Assembly: GCA_035772785.1 (NCBI GenBank)
Contig: JAOCPU010000035.1
Coordinates: 294,791-358,790, forward strand
Direction of reading: 5' to 3'
Origin: Phlebiopsis flavidoalba
Taxonomy: Eukaryota; Basidiomycota; Agaricomycetes; Polyporales; Phanerochaetaceae
DNA: 64,000 nt
Below the pieces are notes generated by a model, which saw only the letters and a list, made by a program, of their open reading frames with translations, did no database searches and was not told where the DNA came from. How positions within the stretch are numbered: the stretch's first letter is position 1; each line of letters opens with the position of its first letter. A program made the position numbers and the translations under genes. Below, one piece after another: positions 1 through 12,059 of the stretch.

Positions 1-1640
1 GTCCCTTGAGCAACTCACTGAGAGGATAGCGTTGAGATCCGTTCAGAACGACCAGCAGCTCCTCCGCATACTCCCCCGCCGTTCGTGTTGTCTTCCATTG
101 CGACGCTGTCGACGCTGGGGGCGCAAGCGTATCAGCAGGCCCGGCGAGCGTTTCAGCTGAGGCCCGCAGTGCCGCGTCTCTGCTCTACAACGGGCTGCAG
201 CGCGCACCAGTCTTGCCGCCCCCCGCAAGCCCCTGCCAGTATGTATGATCCGCGCGCACGGTCGCGTGCGCCCTCCGGCGCATTTGGTCGCAGGCCTTGC
301 GTCGGGTCCTCTGAGATTACTGTGCGATAGCTTGCGAAGGCTTTGGCGGCGCTGCTTCTTACGACGTGTTGCGGCCGCAGGTGGTGAGGGTCGGCCTTCG
401 GTAACGAGCTTTGCTTGGGCGCAGCGGAGTAGGGGTTTGCTGCGATCCTTGTCATGACACCAGGGGGGGCGCGTCGGTCAATCGGTCCGTCCTCGAGAAG
501 ATGAGGCCAATCGCTTGGTGATTCGCGCACCTGTGGAAACAGAGAAAAAGAGGTTACAGAGTGAGCAGGAGACCGCAGAATCATAATATTGGACCGCTTT
601 GCCTAGGTACTCATGGCGTCTGCTGGCAGGCTCGCGAGACGCGCCCTTCAGGTTCTCAGAGCTCCTTTGCTCCAGACCAAATCCATGCCTCAGACTGAAA
701 GCTTTGTGTCCCCCCGCGTTTAAACTGCATAGAAGATAGCAATTAAACCATGTCACCGTGATAACTATTTACTTTTGGCTCTCATAGTTTACTTTGGCCT
801 TGCGGGCCCTGTGTCGGGTCGAGTGGAGGTCCGCTCGCAAGACGTGCTTCCACCGTCTTCATCTCGGCGTCGATCTCCGCGACCTTCGTACTGTACCTTT
901 TGAAAATACGTGATGAATAAAAAATATTTTCCAAAACTCGGTGCGCACCTTGTTGCTCAATGCTCCCACCTCAATCATCCGTGGTGTTCAGCGCGTCAAC
1001 ATGTTGTTCAAAAGCGCCGTCGTCCTGTTCTTCGGGCACACTTTCAGCTGGGCGTCCAGGTCACGGCGAGCTTGACGAGCATTCATCCGCGCCGACGGTG
1101 TGCACGGCGGAGTAGCCATGGGTGAGGTCGTTGCAGATATTCGGGAGTGGCAGTCGCGGAGTGCTGGCACACGAAGGGCGTCCATGTGTCTCCTGGGCGC
1201 GCGCCGAGCGAGTAATGCCCTTTCTTTTTTTTTGAGTTGCCAATGTCGATGCGACAAGATCAGCCTGCAAGCTCGCTTCAAGCCTGGTAGTCGCTGCGAA
1301 ACCTCTTCGACTTCATTCTTCGAGGCCGCTTCGCCCCTCGAGTGATGCTATTTTGTCGTTGATGTTCTCGCGCAGGGTCGCGTAGCTCAATCTGTCCGAC
1401 CAAAGTGTGCTGTGATACGATGTCAGTCGGCATACATGGACGCAGAGCAACACGAGACTGACCGTAAGTACCCAGAAGACCATCAACGGATGCTGCCCGC
1501 TGAAGCCCTCCAGGGCAGCGCCCCTCGTGAACCCACTGTCCCTGGGCTTCTCAGTCCCGCTCCTACGTCCAAACCACGGCGATAATACGTTCCTGGTGCA
1601 CAATCAGTCTCGATCAACCTTGCACTCATTTGTGACACAC
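1..1640 (-). CDS. Putative single-pass membrane protein with coiled coils (partial, function unknown)
   Basis: I do not recognise the family. On the minus strand a clear hydrophobic segment (LMVFWVLTVSLVLLCVHVC, about 1,500-1,430) is followed by a polar, heptad-like stretch (LRENINDKIASLEGRSGL). A second coiled-coil-like exon lies at about 905-790 (STKVAEIDAEMKTVEARLA). A Pro/Ala/Thr-rich exon reads towards position 1, so the gene probably leaves the window. One transmembrane helix followed by coiled coil resembles the front half of inner-nuclear-membrane SUN proteins, but no SUN domain is visible, so this is only a comparison. Reading frames change between the segments; both introns and indels are likely. 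The start is not defined; overlapping frames upstream to about 1,940 could hold more exons. Confidence 0.33.
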
Positions 1641-2199
1641 ATACCCTTTGGACGTCCTGAACAAACCGCACTCCGAGCACCCGGTGCTCGTCCGCATGGT
1701 AAAGCCAGTGCTCTGGCCATAGATATCTTCGCCCCCTGGCTGCAACACCAGCGCATGCTCTTCGCCGCCCTCGCCACCGCCGCGCCAGCCATTGTGTGCT
1801 GCCATCTGTGAACTCGGAACGGAGCGCAAGTGCGCGACGACGTGTGTTTCCGTTCGCGGAATCGTGACACGCACCGCGCGTACACGCGACTTGTGTCCCG
1901 ATCTTACGCGCTCCGTCTCCGCGTCGTCGGTGCGTCCTCATCTGTTGTTGTTGTTAGAAAGACCCGAAGAAAATGAAATGAGGGCTTACCGCTGAAGTGC
2001 GAGCCGCCTTACACCCCATGTGAGCCGGCCCCACTTGCTGGCCCGCTTTCTCACCAATCTTGTCGATAGCGACAGCGTCGGTCCAGTGGTAGCCCGAACC
2101 GATGTTGGGGACGGCGATGGTGTGGTATAAGATCTGATATATCTTGTCCCCCCCTTGTGAGAACACTTTAGCTCAGCCAGGACACTTGACGTAGTTCAG

Positions 2200-4300
2200 A
2201 GACAGACCTAGGTCCTTGTCCAACCCAGAATACGTTTCGGGATGTTGACGTGGACCTCCTTAGTTAAAGTCCCGACGTTTGCGAACGAAGGCGATGACGA
2301 TCTGCGTTCGGGAAGTGCAAACTCTCAAGAAGCTCCCACTTCACAGGGGTTTAGTGAGCCCTATCCCACATTGACAGAAAAGCCGGGCGTACCGAAGCCA
2401 TTTTGCCCTCGGTTAATCCTGCATGTGGGACCATTCCTCGGCAGAATGTTTTTTTGTGCTCATCCTGGAGGATAGAGTCTGCGGAGTAGGGTCAAGAAGC
2501 TATTCTCGACATGATATCGAACCCTGTACCTCATCTGCAGACCCACGTTGTCGGACCACTCAACACTGAGATGAGGCAGTGATGTCCTCTCAATGACGTT
2601 GTTAAATGTTTCGGAAAACACCCGGAATAGCACTCCTATTAGACATGCGGGCCGTCACCAAAATGACTGGCAGGGACTTGCTTAAGAACGTACCATTGTT
2701 GCTTTTGGACGTCTCACGCGCGATACTCTCGCACAGACTTCGACTCATCTTGGGAAGAAGACCCCGGATTTCGTTCAAGTCTAAGAAAAATTGAGACTCA
2801 GATAGGATTGACAGACGGCCAAGCGCTAGTACGCACCGTTCCAGCGGTACACCGATACCCGTACCCTTGCACGCTTTAACGTTGGTCACCGTGTGAACGT
2901 CCTTTGCCCACGTCCCACTTGGAGCCACCGCTCGCGGGGCCCGTTGCCACCCTACCACATATTTTGATAACTAGTTATCACATGAGAGGAGAAGGTTGTG
3001 TCCATGTGAGCTCACCGGTAGCACACATGCCTTTGGCGTTCTGGAAGAACAACAGCGCGCGGGAGCCGTCTTCGGCGCATACTGCGGCAATGTTGGTGCC
3101 CATAAGCGCAGTAAAGTCAAAGTCTTCGAAGCCAGTGTGAGGATGCCCAGTACGTTGTCGGCGTTGCGCTGGGACCCTCAGGTGACGTGTACGTCTTGGT
3201 AAAACAGAGACGCGAAGTCGACCGCCCCACTACAGCGAACAGTGAGCGCTGAGTGCTGGTGAATGAGAGAAAGCCGTTGACCATACAGAGAGGGCGCAAA
3301 GCGCGCTGTTTTTGCTGCATCGGAAGGTCAACTTGACCTGTTTGCGACAGCATCAGTAGCTGGCCATCTCTTTTAATGTGATCGGTTTTACCGTGAACCA
3401 TTTTCTCTTTTTCTGCGCAGGTCCTATCGAATCTGAGACGGAAGGTCAGTGCGGTTTAACAGAAGTGGGCCAGTGAGGTGAGTGCACTTACGGTACTTCT
3501 CGAGACTTGACTTCCGCTTCATTGAACGTCGCTTCTGGTATCGTTGTTGCCACGACACTTCACGGACGTCTCCGTCGCTTGTCTTGGTGAACGCACGAAG
3601 GAAACGCCGAGCGAGAGCGGCGGCGGTCAGAGTCACGGTGCGCTGCATGAAGTTGATTAGTTCTGTCACTAGTAGACAAAGAAGGAACAACGAATCATGT
3701 AGGCAGAGGCATAACGGGCTGAAAGAGGACGTTGAAAGTATCTGAGGGTTGGTGGGTAATGTTATATACAAACCTTCCAAGAAGGTGCTTACGCTCGGAG
3801 GACCTCGCAACCGATGCTTCTAGGCCGTTCATCCAAGCGAGCTTCAATGTTTGTGTAGGAGCACGGAATATAGAGTCGAGATGAGGTACCATTCTTTCGT
3901 GACTTGGACACTGGCATGGGAAAGTATTGTCTGGCAAAGCACTGAGCGCGCTCTACCAGACGCTTCGATGTCTTCGTTTTAAAGTATAGAGACAGGTCTT
4001 AGGTTTTAAAGCAGGTCCTCAGACTTGAACGAGCAATGGGATCAAATGCGCTAGTACTAGGAAAAGAAAGAATACGACAAATGAACACTGTCCGAACGTT
4101 TGATGAAGGCGGTGCGGGTGCGAACGGGACACATTTGTTATATTGGCTCACCATTTCAAACACAGCGGCAAGCGCTGTCCCGCGATCTGTCAACAAAGTC
4201 CCGACGAGCCATTCATGGATCATGTTTTCCCCCTGCACCGCATTCCGGCCATTTTGAACTTCAGCGCCACTAATCGCCACAGATAATACACCCACGCGAG
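2200..4300 (-). CDS. Possible secreted beta-propeller protein, fucose-specific-lectin-like (very uncertain)
   Basis: Several minus-strand exons carry short repeats of the kind seen in fungal fucose-lectin propellers, where each blade pairs a small 'G-T-x-I/L-A-A-V' strand with an aromatic 'Y/F-Q-D/N' strand. Examples are GTNIAAVCAEDGSRALLFFQ at about 3,120-3,060, SLFYQDVHVT at about 3,210-3,180, GTALAAVFEMV at about 4,170-4,145 and GTGIGVP at about 2,855-2,830. A GT-AG intron is plausible after 3,490. The blades lie in different frames and no complete model could be built, so this may be a decayed copy. Other propeller or TECPR-like repeats would look similar at this depth. The family assignment is inference. 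Confidence 0.25.
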
Positions 4301-5751
4301 AAAGATGCGCAAAAATGCAGCTCCTGTCTGGTTTTGGGTAACATAGTTAGGCCTACTAAGCAAACCTCAACAGCGCGCACGGATCCAAAATTCGAATGAA
4401 AACTGTTTCAGGATGGATAGTGCTGGCAAAGTCGTGTGGTTAAATGGCCGTGGGTGGCCCTGAGTCGAACTTCCGAGACTTTACGTGGTCACATGCGTTC
4501 GTTGCCAAAGCTTATTGCCACATCGTTCTCATGGGAGGTTGCCCGCGTGGAGGTGCGCGAGCTTTTAGTGCATATCTACATTGTGTCTATATCCACAAAA
4601 GGATCAGGTCAATTCGCAAGTGGGAAGCAAAAACAGCACGTACACTGAGAACCAGAAGCTGACAAATCCTGGGGATTACCGGATACTGTAGCTCACATTA
4701 CGACGCTGAGTCTGAGTCCTTAGCCAGGAACTACTGGCGCGATTTATTTCTGGAAAGTTTTACGCAACAATCACTTTTGAATTCTTGAATTTACCATTCG
4801 CATGACTTCTTTATGGCCCTGTCAAAGGATTGTGCCTCTAAATCGATGGCTTGCACGACGTCGTCGCAATCCAACGTTAAAAAAAATCAAACGTTTTTTA
4901 GCAGGCGTTAGTCTCAATCGTGAACCGTGATGTGACTGTACGTCACCTGGTCACTGTAACGAAGTCACGCGTTTTTTGCGACCTTGATCTCTACCTCGAC
5001 CTCCAATGTACAATGTTCAGATTTTTGACATTTCCCTCATTTTTCCTAGTCGGGAACATGGATATCCAAAGGAAAGCTACTACTCCCCAGGAATACATTC
5101 CAGAACCCACTTTGGATTCTCAGCGACAGAATGAATAGGCTCCTGGCAGGCACATGGAGGTGAGTAGGAAGCATATTCGATACAATAAGCAAGTCTCCTC
5201 ATCCAAAGTACAGCTCGTAATATGACATGAAACGATATTACATAAGATATTTTCTAGTGGTTTTCGTGATATATCTTTGAACACGGCTTCGCCGACATCA
5301 CCCTGGATTGGTTCGACCGTCACCGCGAACGTCCGTCGGGAGCCTGCACCAGAGCAGGACGTCCCAGTGTTGATTGCTCTCGCTTTGGTATCGATCCCCT
5401 TCACCCACGTTCTCCTTCAACATAGTTCCGTCGCACGCATAGTGTCAATTCTACTTATGGCTCTGTTCTCAGCACTCCTCTCGGTCGCGCGTTCCTGTCG
5501 GCCGCCTCAGTCATCTGACCTCTATATGCAGGCGTTTATCGTATGGCCTTTTGAGTATCGCCAAAGATATCGCCTTCAGCCGGCGCGCCGTCCGCCAATG
5601 GGAAATTTGCTTCGGGAGTTGCACAAAAAATTTCGACAGGTGGGCTTTCGCCATAAGTCTGGCTTCTATGAGTAGCTGAAGGCACAAGCTTTCAATTCTG
5701 TTGATTGTAGGGCGGCAAAATCGATTTCGGCAAGAAGTTTACGTTCGAAGT

Positions 5752-5832
5752 CATGATAGTAGGGCGAGGAGGTAAGCAAACGTGGGGTCAGGAGGTAATT
5801 CATGATAGTTGGGGTGAGGAGGGTAAGCAAAC
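5752..5832 (+). repeat. Imperfect direct repeat, two copies about 49 bp apart
   Basis: CATGATAGTAGGGCGAGGAG...GTAAGCAAAC at 5,752 recurs as CATGATAGTTGGGGTGAGGA...GTAAGCAAAC at 5,801. The second copy carries mostly substitutions. It is a local tandem duplication in non-coding DNA. Confidence 0.7.
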
Positions 5833-6560
5833 ATTGCTCCAACATACTAGTTGTTACTGACCATGTCGCGTTCTAGATACATGCAGTAGGCGGCCTCAAC
5901 ATGTTTAAATTTGCATGGCGCGCTGAATAATACCTTTTGTGGTCTATGGCGTACACCGCTCGTCTGTCAAGACATGTTGCACTGTCAGTTCTGCAGCGAT
6001 GCGTCGGAGGCTATGTTGAGAGTTATATATCGCCGTAGGCCAGCCCAGAAAAGTCCTATATTTCACTGCTTCCATATTGCCTTATATCCGCTAGGAAAGG
6101 ACTGACGCCATCTGGATGCCTTTCCTCCTAGACTCAAACCCGGAAATTCGACGTTGTTGTCCTAGCCTCTGCAGCGGCGGGTCAGCATGCCATATTTTGA
6201 TGTAACATAATGTGGGTGCTTGATTGTAGCACTCAAAAGCGAATAAAAAGCTGTGCTGCTCGCTTATCATGTCGAAGGTAGAGCACGCCACTCACAGATA
6301 TATCCCCACCGTCTTTTGGACCAGCCCATTTTAAGAAGACGACGGTCATATTATGAGCGCTCCCCGTCGCGATCTGTTAGCTCGCGTCGGTCCGGATAGC
6401 CTACTCTGATGAATGTAGTTACCAAGTGGTACCTGGTCTCTCACGCGCACTTCAAAGAGCAACAACGGCGCTCCTGGGACCTGAGGGCCTATCATGCACA
6501 TCCAATATGTTCCTGGATAGTGGGTGTTAATTTGTTTCTTCAATATCATTCACAGGTCGA

Positions 6561-6666
6561 CACCCACCCCGCCCCCCCCCCCCCCCGGCCTCAGCCCACC
6601 CCCACCCCCCCCCCACGTTGACCCACACCACCCCCCCCACAACACCCGAAACCCCACCACCCCACA
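6561..6666. repeat. Cytosine-rich low-complexity tract
   Basis: About 100 bases consisting almost only of runs of C broken by single A, G or T (CACCC and poly-C, the longest run about 15). It encodes only low-complexity Pro/His or Gly/Val frames, so the overlapping open frames are not genes. Such tracts are also error-prone in sequencing. Confidence 0.85.
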
Positions 6667-7054
6667 TCACGTTGTTGGTTAGTTTCACTACCCTACGATC
6701 GATTACCCATGGCAATGCACTACAGTCGAGACTAGACTCCTAGTGCTGGAACGACCCTTGGTGTACGCCCAAATCGCTGAAATAGCCGGGTCAACGGTTC
6801 GCAGTCAAGGCAGCGAGAAACGTCAGAGTATCGCTTTGTTAAACGATATGCCGAAGGACAGAGCATGGCACTGATTTACAACAGCGTGCATTGCTTTGGA
6901 CGACCACTCACATATATAATGAGATATCGAGTACAGCCGTTTCTTTGCTCTTCTTCTTGGCAGGTCCAGTCCACCACATCCCTTGACATTGCTGGGTCTG
7001 CGCGGTACAGGTGTCGCAGTAAGTCGTGATCTATGTCAGTGAATTATGATGCAT

Positions 7055-7086
7055 CATTTACAATCTAAGTCATTTACAATCTAAGG
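7055..7086 (+). repeat. 16-bp tandem duplication
   Basis: CATTTACAATCTAAG(T/G) occurs twice in immediate succession (7,055-7,070 and 7,071-7,086), differing only at the last base. Confidence 0.9.
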
Positions 7087-9812
7087 CTTCGTCGTGTGCA
7101 TACTTTGCATTAATTACTTAGCATATCACATCTTATAGACCATGAAAATCTACAAATTACAAAAATCTTGCTTGCCTCCTCCTAGGACTCTAGTTATTCA
7201 GTCGAGTCATCGCGCCGCCCCTTTCAACAGGTCTCCCAACGAGCGTCTTCTGTAACTCTGTCAAGTCAGCGCTAACGCTGCCGACTGTTAACTCTCGGTG
7301 CGCTTACTCCTGTACGGTAATATTTTGACAAGCTACGAAATTCTCACATTGCATAGAGCCCGCCTTTGTCAGAGAGACACGGATACATTGGTAGCGGTGC
7401 ACACCCCCGGAGGCAGGTGAAAACCGTGGCACAGGGTATTCGGAAAACATGAGTGAGTACCGGCGTTTCGCGGTGTATACACCCATTGACACGTGGGTTC
7501 TACCATTTTGTAGCGCGTCGTGCATAACGACGGGCGGTTTTGAAGGCCTGAATGCATCTTTCTCAGTGCAGAGACGTGCTGCTGGCAGTACCCCTGGGCT
7601 GGTGATTAGCAGACTACGTGACTCTAGTCTTCCTAGCTAGCATGGTCTGATAGTTTGCTTAGAGGATGCAAAAGTCATAGCCAGGGCCCACCGCCAGCAT
7701 GTTCCGGTAATGATATGTAAGCAAGATAGAACTGCACCGATACCCTGGCGGTGCGCTTCGTTTTTGTACACTCGTTTGAACTCGAGCCTATCAGGTAATC
7801 TGTGATTACCCCATGGGCTCCAACTCAATGCATTAAAAGGCTCAGTGCTCAAAATGTTTTAGTGTTGAACACTATGTGTTGACCTCTCTACGGTCCTTGG
7901 GAAACGTCGCAGAAGAGCTACCGAGACCACAAAACCAGGTATGCGAACAGTCATCCGCGAAAGGTCCTCTAGAATTAGGGAAATCTACCGACACAGCACT
8001 TGACGCGGCATGAGAATGATCGGGACTGCATTTCCCAAGGAAGATACAACAGCTGGAGTTCTTTGCATCATCATCATCCTCGATTCCTCACGGAAATCGT
8101 TCGGAGTAGGCTAACGTTGCAACCAACTTCGAGCATATTTACGGCCCCGGGTACCTGCGGACGTTGCTTTGACATTCGTGAGGGCTTTGGGAGCCCTGAT
8201 GTGGGTGCTGACTATGTGATGTCAGATCCCACGCTTTTGAGGGCGGCAGCACAATGAGACGCCTCTTATACGTCTTTGCGATCCGCTGTCGTGCTGTTGC
8301 GTTGTGATGGGGATTGCTAGATGTGGTTACGTTCGATGGTAGTAGGTGTTCGCAGTGACGAGTCTGCTGATTGCATCATCGTAATAGCCAGTTATATATG
8401 GACTAACAGACCCATACATTTTACTGAGACTCTCTAGCTCAGGGTAGTCTCGTCTCCATCCCCGGAATTTCTCAGGTAGTACTTGGTACTACCCTGGTGG
8501 TGTGTCAACTAGCGTTCCTGATGATTCCATACTAACGGTCGCTCTAAGTCTATTTGTGAACTTTTCATCTTGCGGAAACAGTCATGAAGGCTTTTGCGAG
8601 CAGCACCCCTGCTTTTCGTGGTCTTCGCAGCTATGGTGACTCCTCTGGAAATATAGCGCTCCTGTTGCCTTCATAGAGCACAAGAGTCTCGTACGCCGTG
8701 CGCCACCCACTCAACCCCCTGGTCGAGGGTATGAGGCCCGGCTCTGACTCAGCATTTAAAGCCTTCTGAGACTGAGGTGGGAGTCATTATTTTAGGAAAG
8801 TCACTCGTTTGAGTACCTCTTGACAGACTTCTTGCAGCTTGATGATAAGACCCAACGAGCTCCATATTGTGCTGGTTTTATTCAGCGCGTCGCGTTCATT
8901 GGTTCCCGAAACTCTACACCGTTTAATGTAAAACATAGGACTCCACTGTGGGTGTGTGACCACTTATACATGCTATCTTGAGACAAAGAACTCAGAGCCA
9001 CGGGCCACGCAATTATGCCCCCGTGTCCGAAATATACTACGCTAAGGTAAGCCAAGATACTTCACCATAATTATTCTGGGTTGTTTGAGGGACCGAGCCC
9101 TAAGTCTATCTTCATACTTTGCTACAGCGATTAGGGTGTGGTAAATTGGCGTACCCAGAAGAGACTGTACTGAGTCTTTCCTCACGATGTCTGTCATTTG
9201 CATGTTATATCAGCTTGATCATGTAAAAATCAAATACACTAGCAACAAAAGCACTGGACAATGCCTACAGTGTGTCGCACTTGTTCTTGAATAATACGAG
9301 ATGATTGGAGGCCGTTAGTAGGCCACTAGCAAATTCGCCCTCATTTATTGTAGTTGGAAGCAATCAAGAGAAAAGACTTAGCCTTTAGAATGAGGTGATC
9401 GATGGCGTACACCATCGAGACCTGGCCATCAATCTTTGAAGATGTGGCTGTAAATTTTACACTTCGGCCGGTTCCAAGCTTAAGTTCTCCGAACTTGACA
9501 GATAGATGGAAAGACAAGTACCCCGCTACGAGAAATGGCGACCAGTCCCGTTGCTACAGTGGACTCAAATACATCTCATAGTACATCATCTCGGTCTGAC
9601 CTCGACTATCCTCATGTTGCTTTGTGTACAGCATGAACTCGCGGTAGCCGTGGTCGACTGCATTCCAGATTACAGAACCCTTCTTTACATCCAGATGTGC
9701 ACAGCTCCACGTTGCTCATCCCTTCCGTTGTGTAGCTGCGGGATAAGGCGTGTTCGGCTCGCGGAGAACGGGAAATGGTTATGATATTTCCACATAGCAA
9801 GACTCACCGACG

Positions 9813-9865
9813 TATATATGAGGACACATCTGAGGTAGTAAGGGATCAGCAGAGCAGGTCCTCTC
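9813..9865 (+). promoter_or_regulatory. TATA box and shared 5' UTR element of SSP1
   Basis: TATATAT at 9,813-9,819 lies 82 bases upstream of the SSP1 ATG. The downstream leader contains CAGCAGAGCAGGTCCTCTC (9,847-9,865). The same 19 bases occur in the leader of SSP2 (44,360-44,342, minus strand), where a TATATAT lies 78 bases before that ATG. Shared spacing and sequence indicate duplicated, retained promoters. Confidence 0.8.
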
Positions 9866-9894
9866 GTCAGTCGCTTTCATATTCCTTCCCAAAG

Positions 9895-10303
9895 ATGCAG
9901 ACCATCGCATTCTTCGCCATCCTCGCTTTCTCCTTCCAAGCTCTCATGGGTACCGCTACGGCCGGTACAGCCCAGTGAGCTTGTCTAGCCGTGAGAGCAT
10001 GCCATTTAATGGTGCACACCAGACATGAGATAGTAAGTCTTCGCCGGCAGAATGTATCGCTCTCAGCTGAGCTAATGGGTGCGCAGCGAGCATGGTAGGG
10101 CTATAGCGTCGAACGTCACGGCACCGCGAATACCACTTTGGCAACCTCGTCAGTGGGGTAAGTAGCCAGCTCAGCTTTTCGAATTGTATCAACATCATAG
10201 TTTGATTGTTGGTTATAGTTCTGGCTCGGTCGGCGAGCCCGTGACCGAGCAAGGCGGCGCGCCCCACGTTAGGATCCGCTCATCGCGAGGGACTGCGACC
10301 AGC
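9895..10303 (+). CDS. Small secreted protein SSP1
   Basis: Unknown function. The ATG at 9,895 opens a typical signal peptide (MQTIAFFAILAFSFQALMG). Exon 1 runs 9,895-9,974, the intron GTGAGC...CTATAG 9,975-10,106, exon 2 10,107-10,157, an intron with GTAAGT follows, and exon 3 runs 10,219 to about 10,303. The frame is kept across both junctions, giving NTTLATSSVG in exon 2 and GSGSVGEPVTEQGGAP in exon 3. The exon sizes, intron phases and motifs TTL, VTE, GGAP and DCD match SSP2 at 44.3 kb. A one-base shift before the DCD segment of exon 3 is needed to stay aligned with SSP2, so the copy is either broken or misread. The last exon was not found. It faces the pectin methylesterase gene tail to tail. 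Confidence 0.7.
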
Positions 10304-10626
10304 GTAGTGACGACATGTGATAGTATAATAGTGTGGCACTCACGGAACGTCTCGTAGTTCGGGAACATTTTGAGGACTGCCTTTCCGATAATGTCCCCGA
10401 GTTTGGATGTCTCCCAACCGAAGTAGCATATCCTGTCAAGCATTGTACGCACAGCGTATTGCGGATACAGCCCGGTGGCGTGTGACTTCCATAGCTGGAA
10501 TAAATATGAACGCCTCTGCTACTCTGGAGGAGTACAAACCCGGTCGATGTGCAAAATCCTTTCACATGAGTCGAATTGCATTGCATTAAAAGGTCTTCGA
10601 CATGACGCTCACATACCATGACGCTG

Positions 10627-12040
10627 CTAAAGGTACGTGCTATCCACCCAGCTAGTATAGCTCGACCCCAGGACGGCATCGATAGTATATGTTGCCGCCT
10701 GACTGCTTGTGAGTACAGTCGCAAATGACGGTCGCGATGCGCCCGATACACCTGACCCCTGTGCTGTCGTAATCGGCAAAGAATACATGATCGGTGTTAG
10801 GTGTGCTCGAAGACCACTCGGACCACATTGCCTTGTTTCATCTAGTGATATCCGTTCACAGTGAATATATTGGGACGACGCAGAAAGGAACACGGAGCTT
10901 ACGGGCGCCGTGATAACTGTATTTTTTGAAGATGACTCTGAAATTTAGGAACTATAGGTTAGCTCATTTAAACGGGACCCTATATAGTCTACTCGCTTAG
11001 CGTAATCTGCAACGTCCACGTTAGCACCAGCTTTGCGAACGAGATGGAGGCGTACCTGACCAAGGTCTTCCTAGATAAACATTCCCGGTGACGTTCGAGA
11101 ATGCATCAGAAGCGGCGATGACGGTATTCGACTCAAACAGGTCTGTATATTCGTTCAGTTCGCGGTCTTGGGCGCTATGAAAAAGGTCAAAAGGGTGACG
11201 TACACATGGTGTCGTCATTGGACGACCTACCGGATGCAGTTATGCAACCTGCACCCTTGCTCGCGAGAGTGTTTGCCCTTGAAGTATGCTTGACCGCGTT
11301 GACCAAAGATATAATCGACGGCACCCTGTAACAGAACCAGTCAATTCGGCGTGCCGCCAAAAAATGGTCGGACGTGTGGCTCACCTCGATGTAAGATTTG
11401 AGATATACTTGGGTACCCTGCTCGGCCCAAGACAGTATCCTAGCGTCGAATGAGCCTAGATCATTCAGAATACTTATAGACACTGTTTCTACCTGGTACG
11501 AAAAGAACCGACACGCGTAGGGGGGGGGGGGCGCCAAATTGGACTGCCGTAGACGCACTCAATGCGAGAGCTTGCCCTTGCTCTTCGCGACAAAAGACCG
11601 AAGTCATTGCGTACGTCGATGTTGTACAGACGAACATTGTTTGAGTGCACTTGCAGTGTGCCGGTCGCGTCGTCGCTGGCGGAGGTCGCAAGCGAGGCGC
11701 TGTGAGTGATGACGACTTGGTTCTTCGTGAAATCCATCGTGTCTGACGTGTATCCATAAATCTGAAAGAAATATGAGCAAAGGTCATGAGGCAGGGGAGA
11801 CAGTGTACCGTTACAGCACCACTCCGTTAATGAGTACTTGCTCCTTGTACGTCCCCGGATAGATGAAATATGACCTGGGACGACCCATCGTTGGGCAAAG
11901 ACGCGACAGCGGCTGATAGTGTTTTTGTAGGGACCTGAAGAAGGATTGACAACAACGGAACCGGATGGCGGAGACATCCGCGACGCGGCCAGTACCAGCG
12001 CTGGCAAGACGCACCACGGCGAGCAGAGAGAGAGGAGCAT
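10627..12040 (-). CDS. Secreted pectin methylesterase (carbohydrate esterase family 8)
   Basis: Removes methyl esters from homogalacturonan in plant pectin, outside the cell. The ATG at 12,040 starts a signal peptide (MLLSLCSPWCVLPALVLA). Family landmarks follow in order: SGPYKT, IYPGTYKEQVLIN, a stretch ending QVHSNNVRLYNIDVRNDFG, QFGA-YACRFFSYQ|D with an intron before the Asp of the QD motif, AEQGTQVYLKSYIEG, GAVDYIFG with the catalytic Asp, ITASGRSSND, YLGRPW with the substrate-binding Arg, and a tail ending SSYTSWVDSTYL. At least five short introns separate these blocks. The coding sequence is interrupted by an extra A near 11,931, an extra T near 11,868, and a 12-G run (plus strand) at 11,520-11,531 where the codon needs two. 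The active-site motifs survive, so the gene was probably intact and the breaks may be sequencing errors. Confidence 0.92.
11520..11531. repeat. 12-base poly-G tract inside the pectin methylesterase
   Basis: The surrounding codons, read on the minus strand, require GGCGCC TACGCG (Gly-Ala-Tyr-Ala). The tract instead has about ten extra C on the coding strand, which shifts the frame. The flanking frames agree again on both sides. Confidence 0.9.
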
Positions 12041-12059
12041 TGTTATAGAATCCTTGAAG

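Larger units (their letters stand above)
4300..9790. other. Gene-poor stretch with only fragmentary open frames
   Basis: No gene is supported here. The best fragment is on the plus strand at 5,277-5,680: it encodes hydrophobic segments (LIALALVSIPFTHVLL, then IVSILLMALFSALLSV) and, in a shifted frame, YGLLSIAKDIAFSRRAVRQW, suggesting a broken membrane protein. A plus-strand frame at 5,012-5,138 begins MFRFLTFPSFFLVG and could be a short secreted peptide. From 6,700 to 9,790 I see only short random-looking frames and two small repeats, listed separately. Confidence 0.4.

Noticed and set aside
2500..2560. tRNA-like GGGTTCGATATC on the minus strand
   Set aside because: It departs from the B-box consensus and no clover-leaf arms can be drawn around it.
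6527..6715. Gly/Val-rich minus-strand ORF
   Set aside because: It is a translation of a poly-C low-complexity tract.
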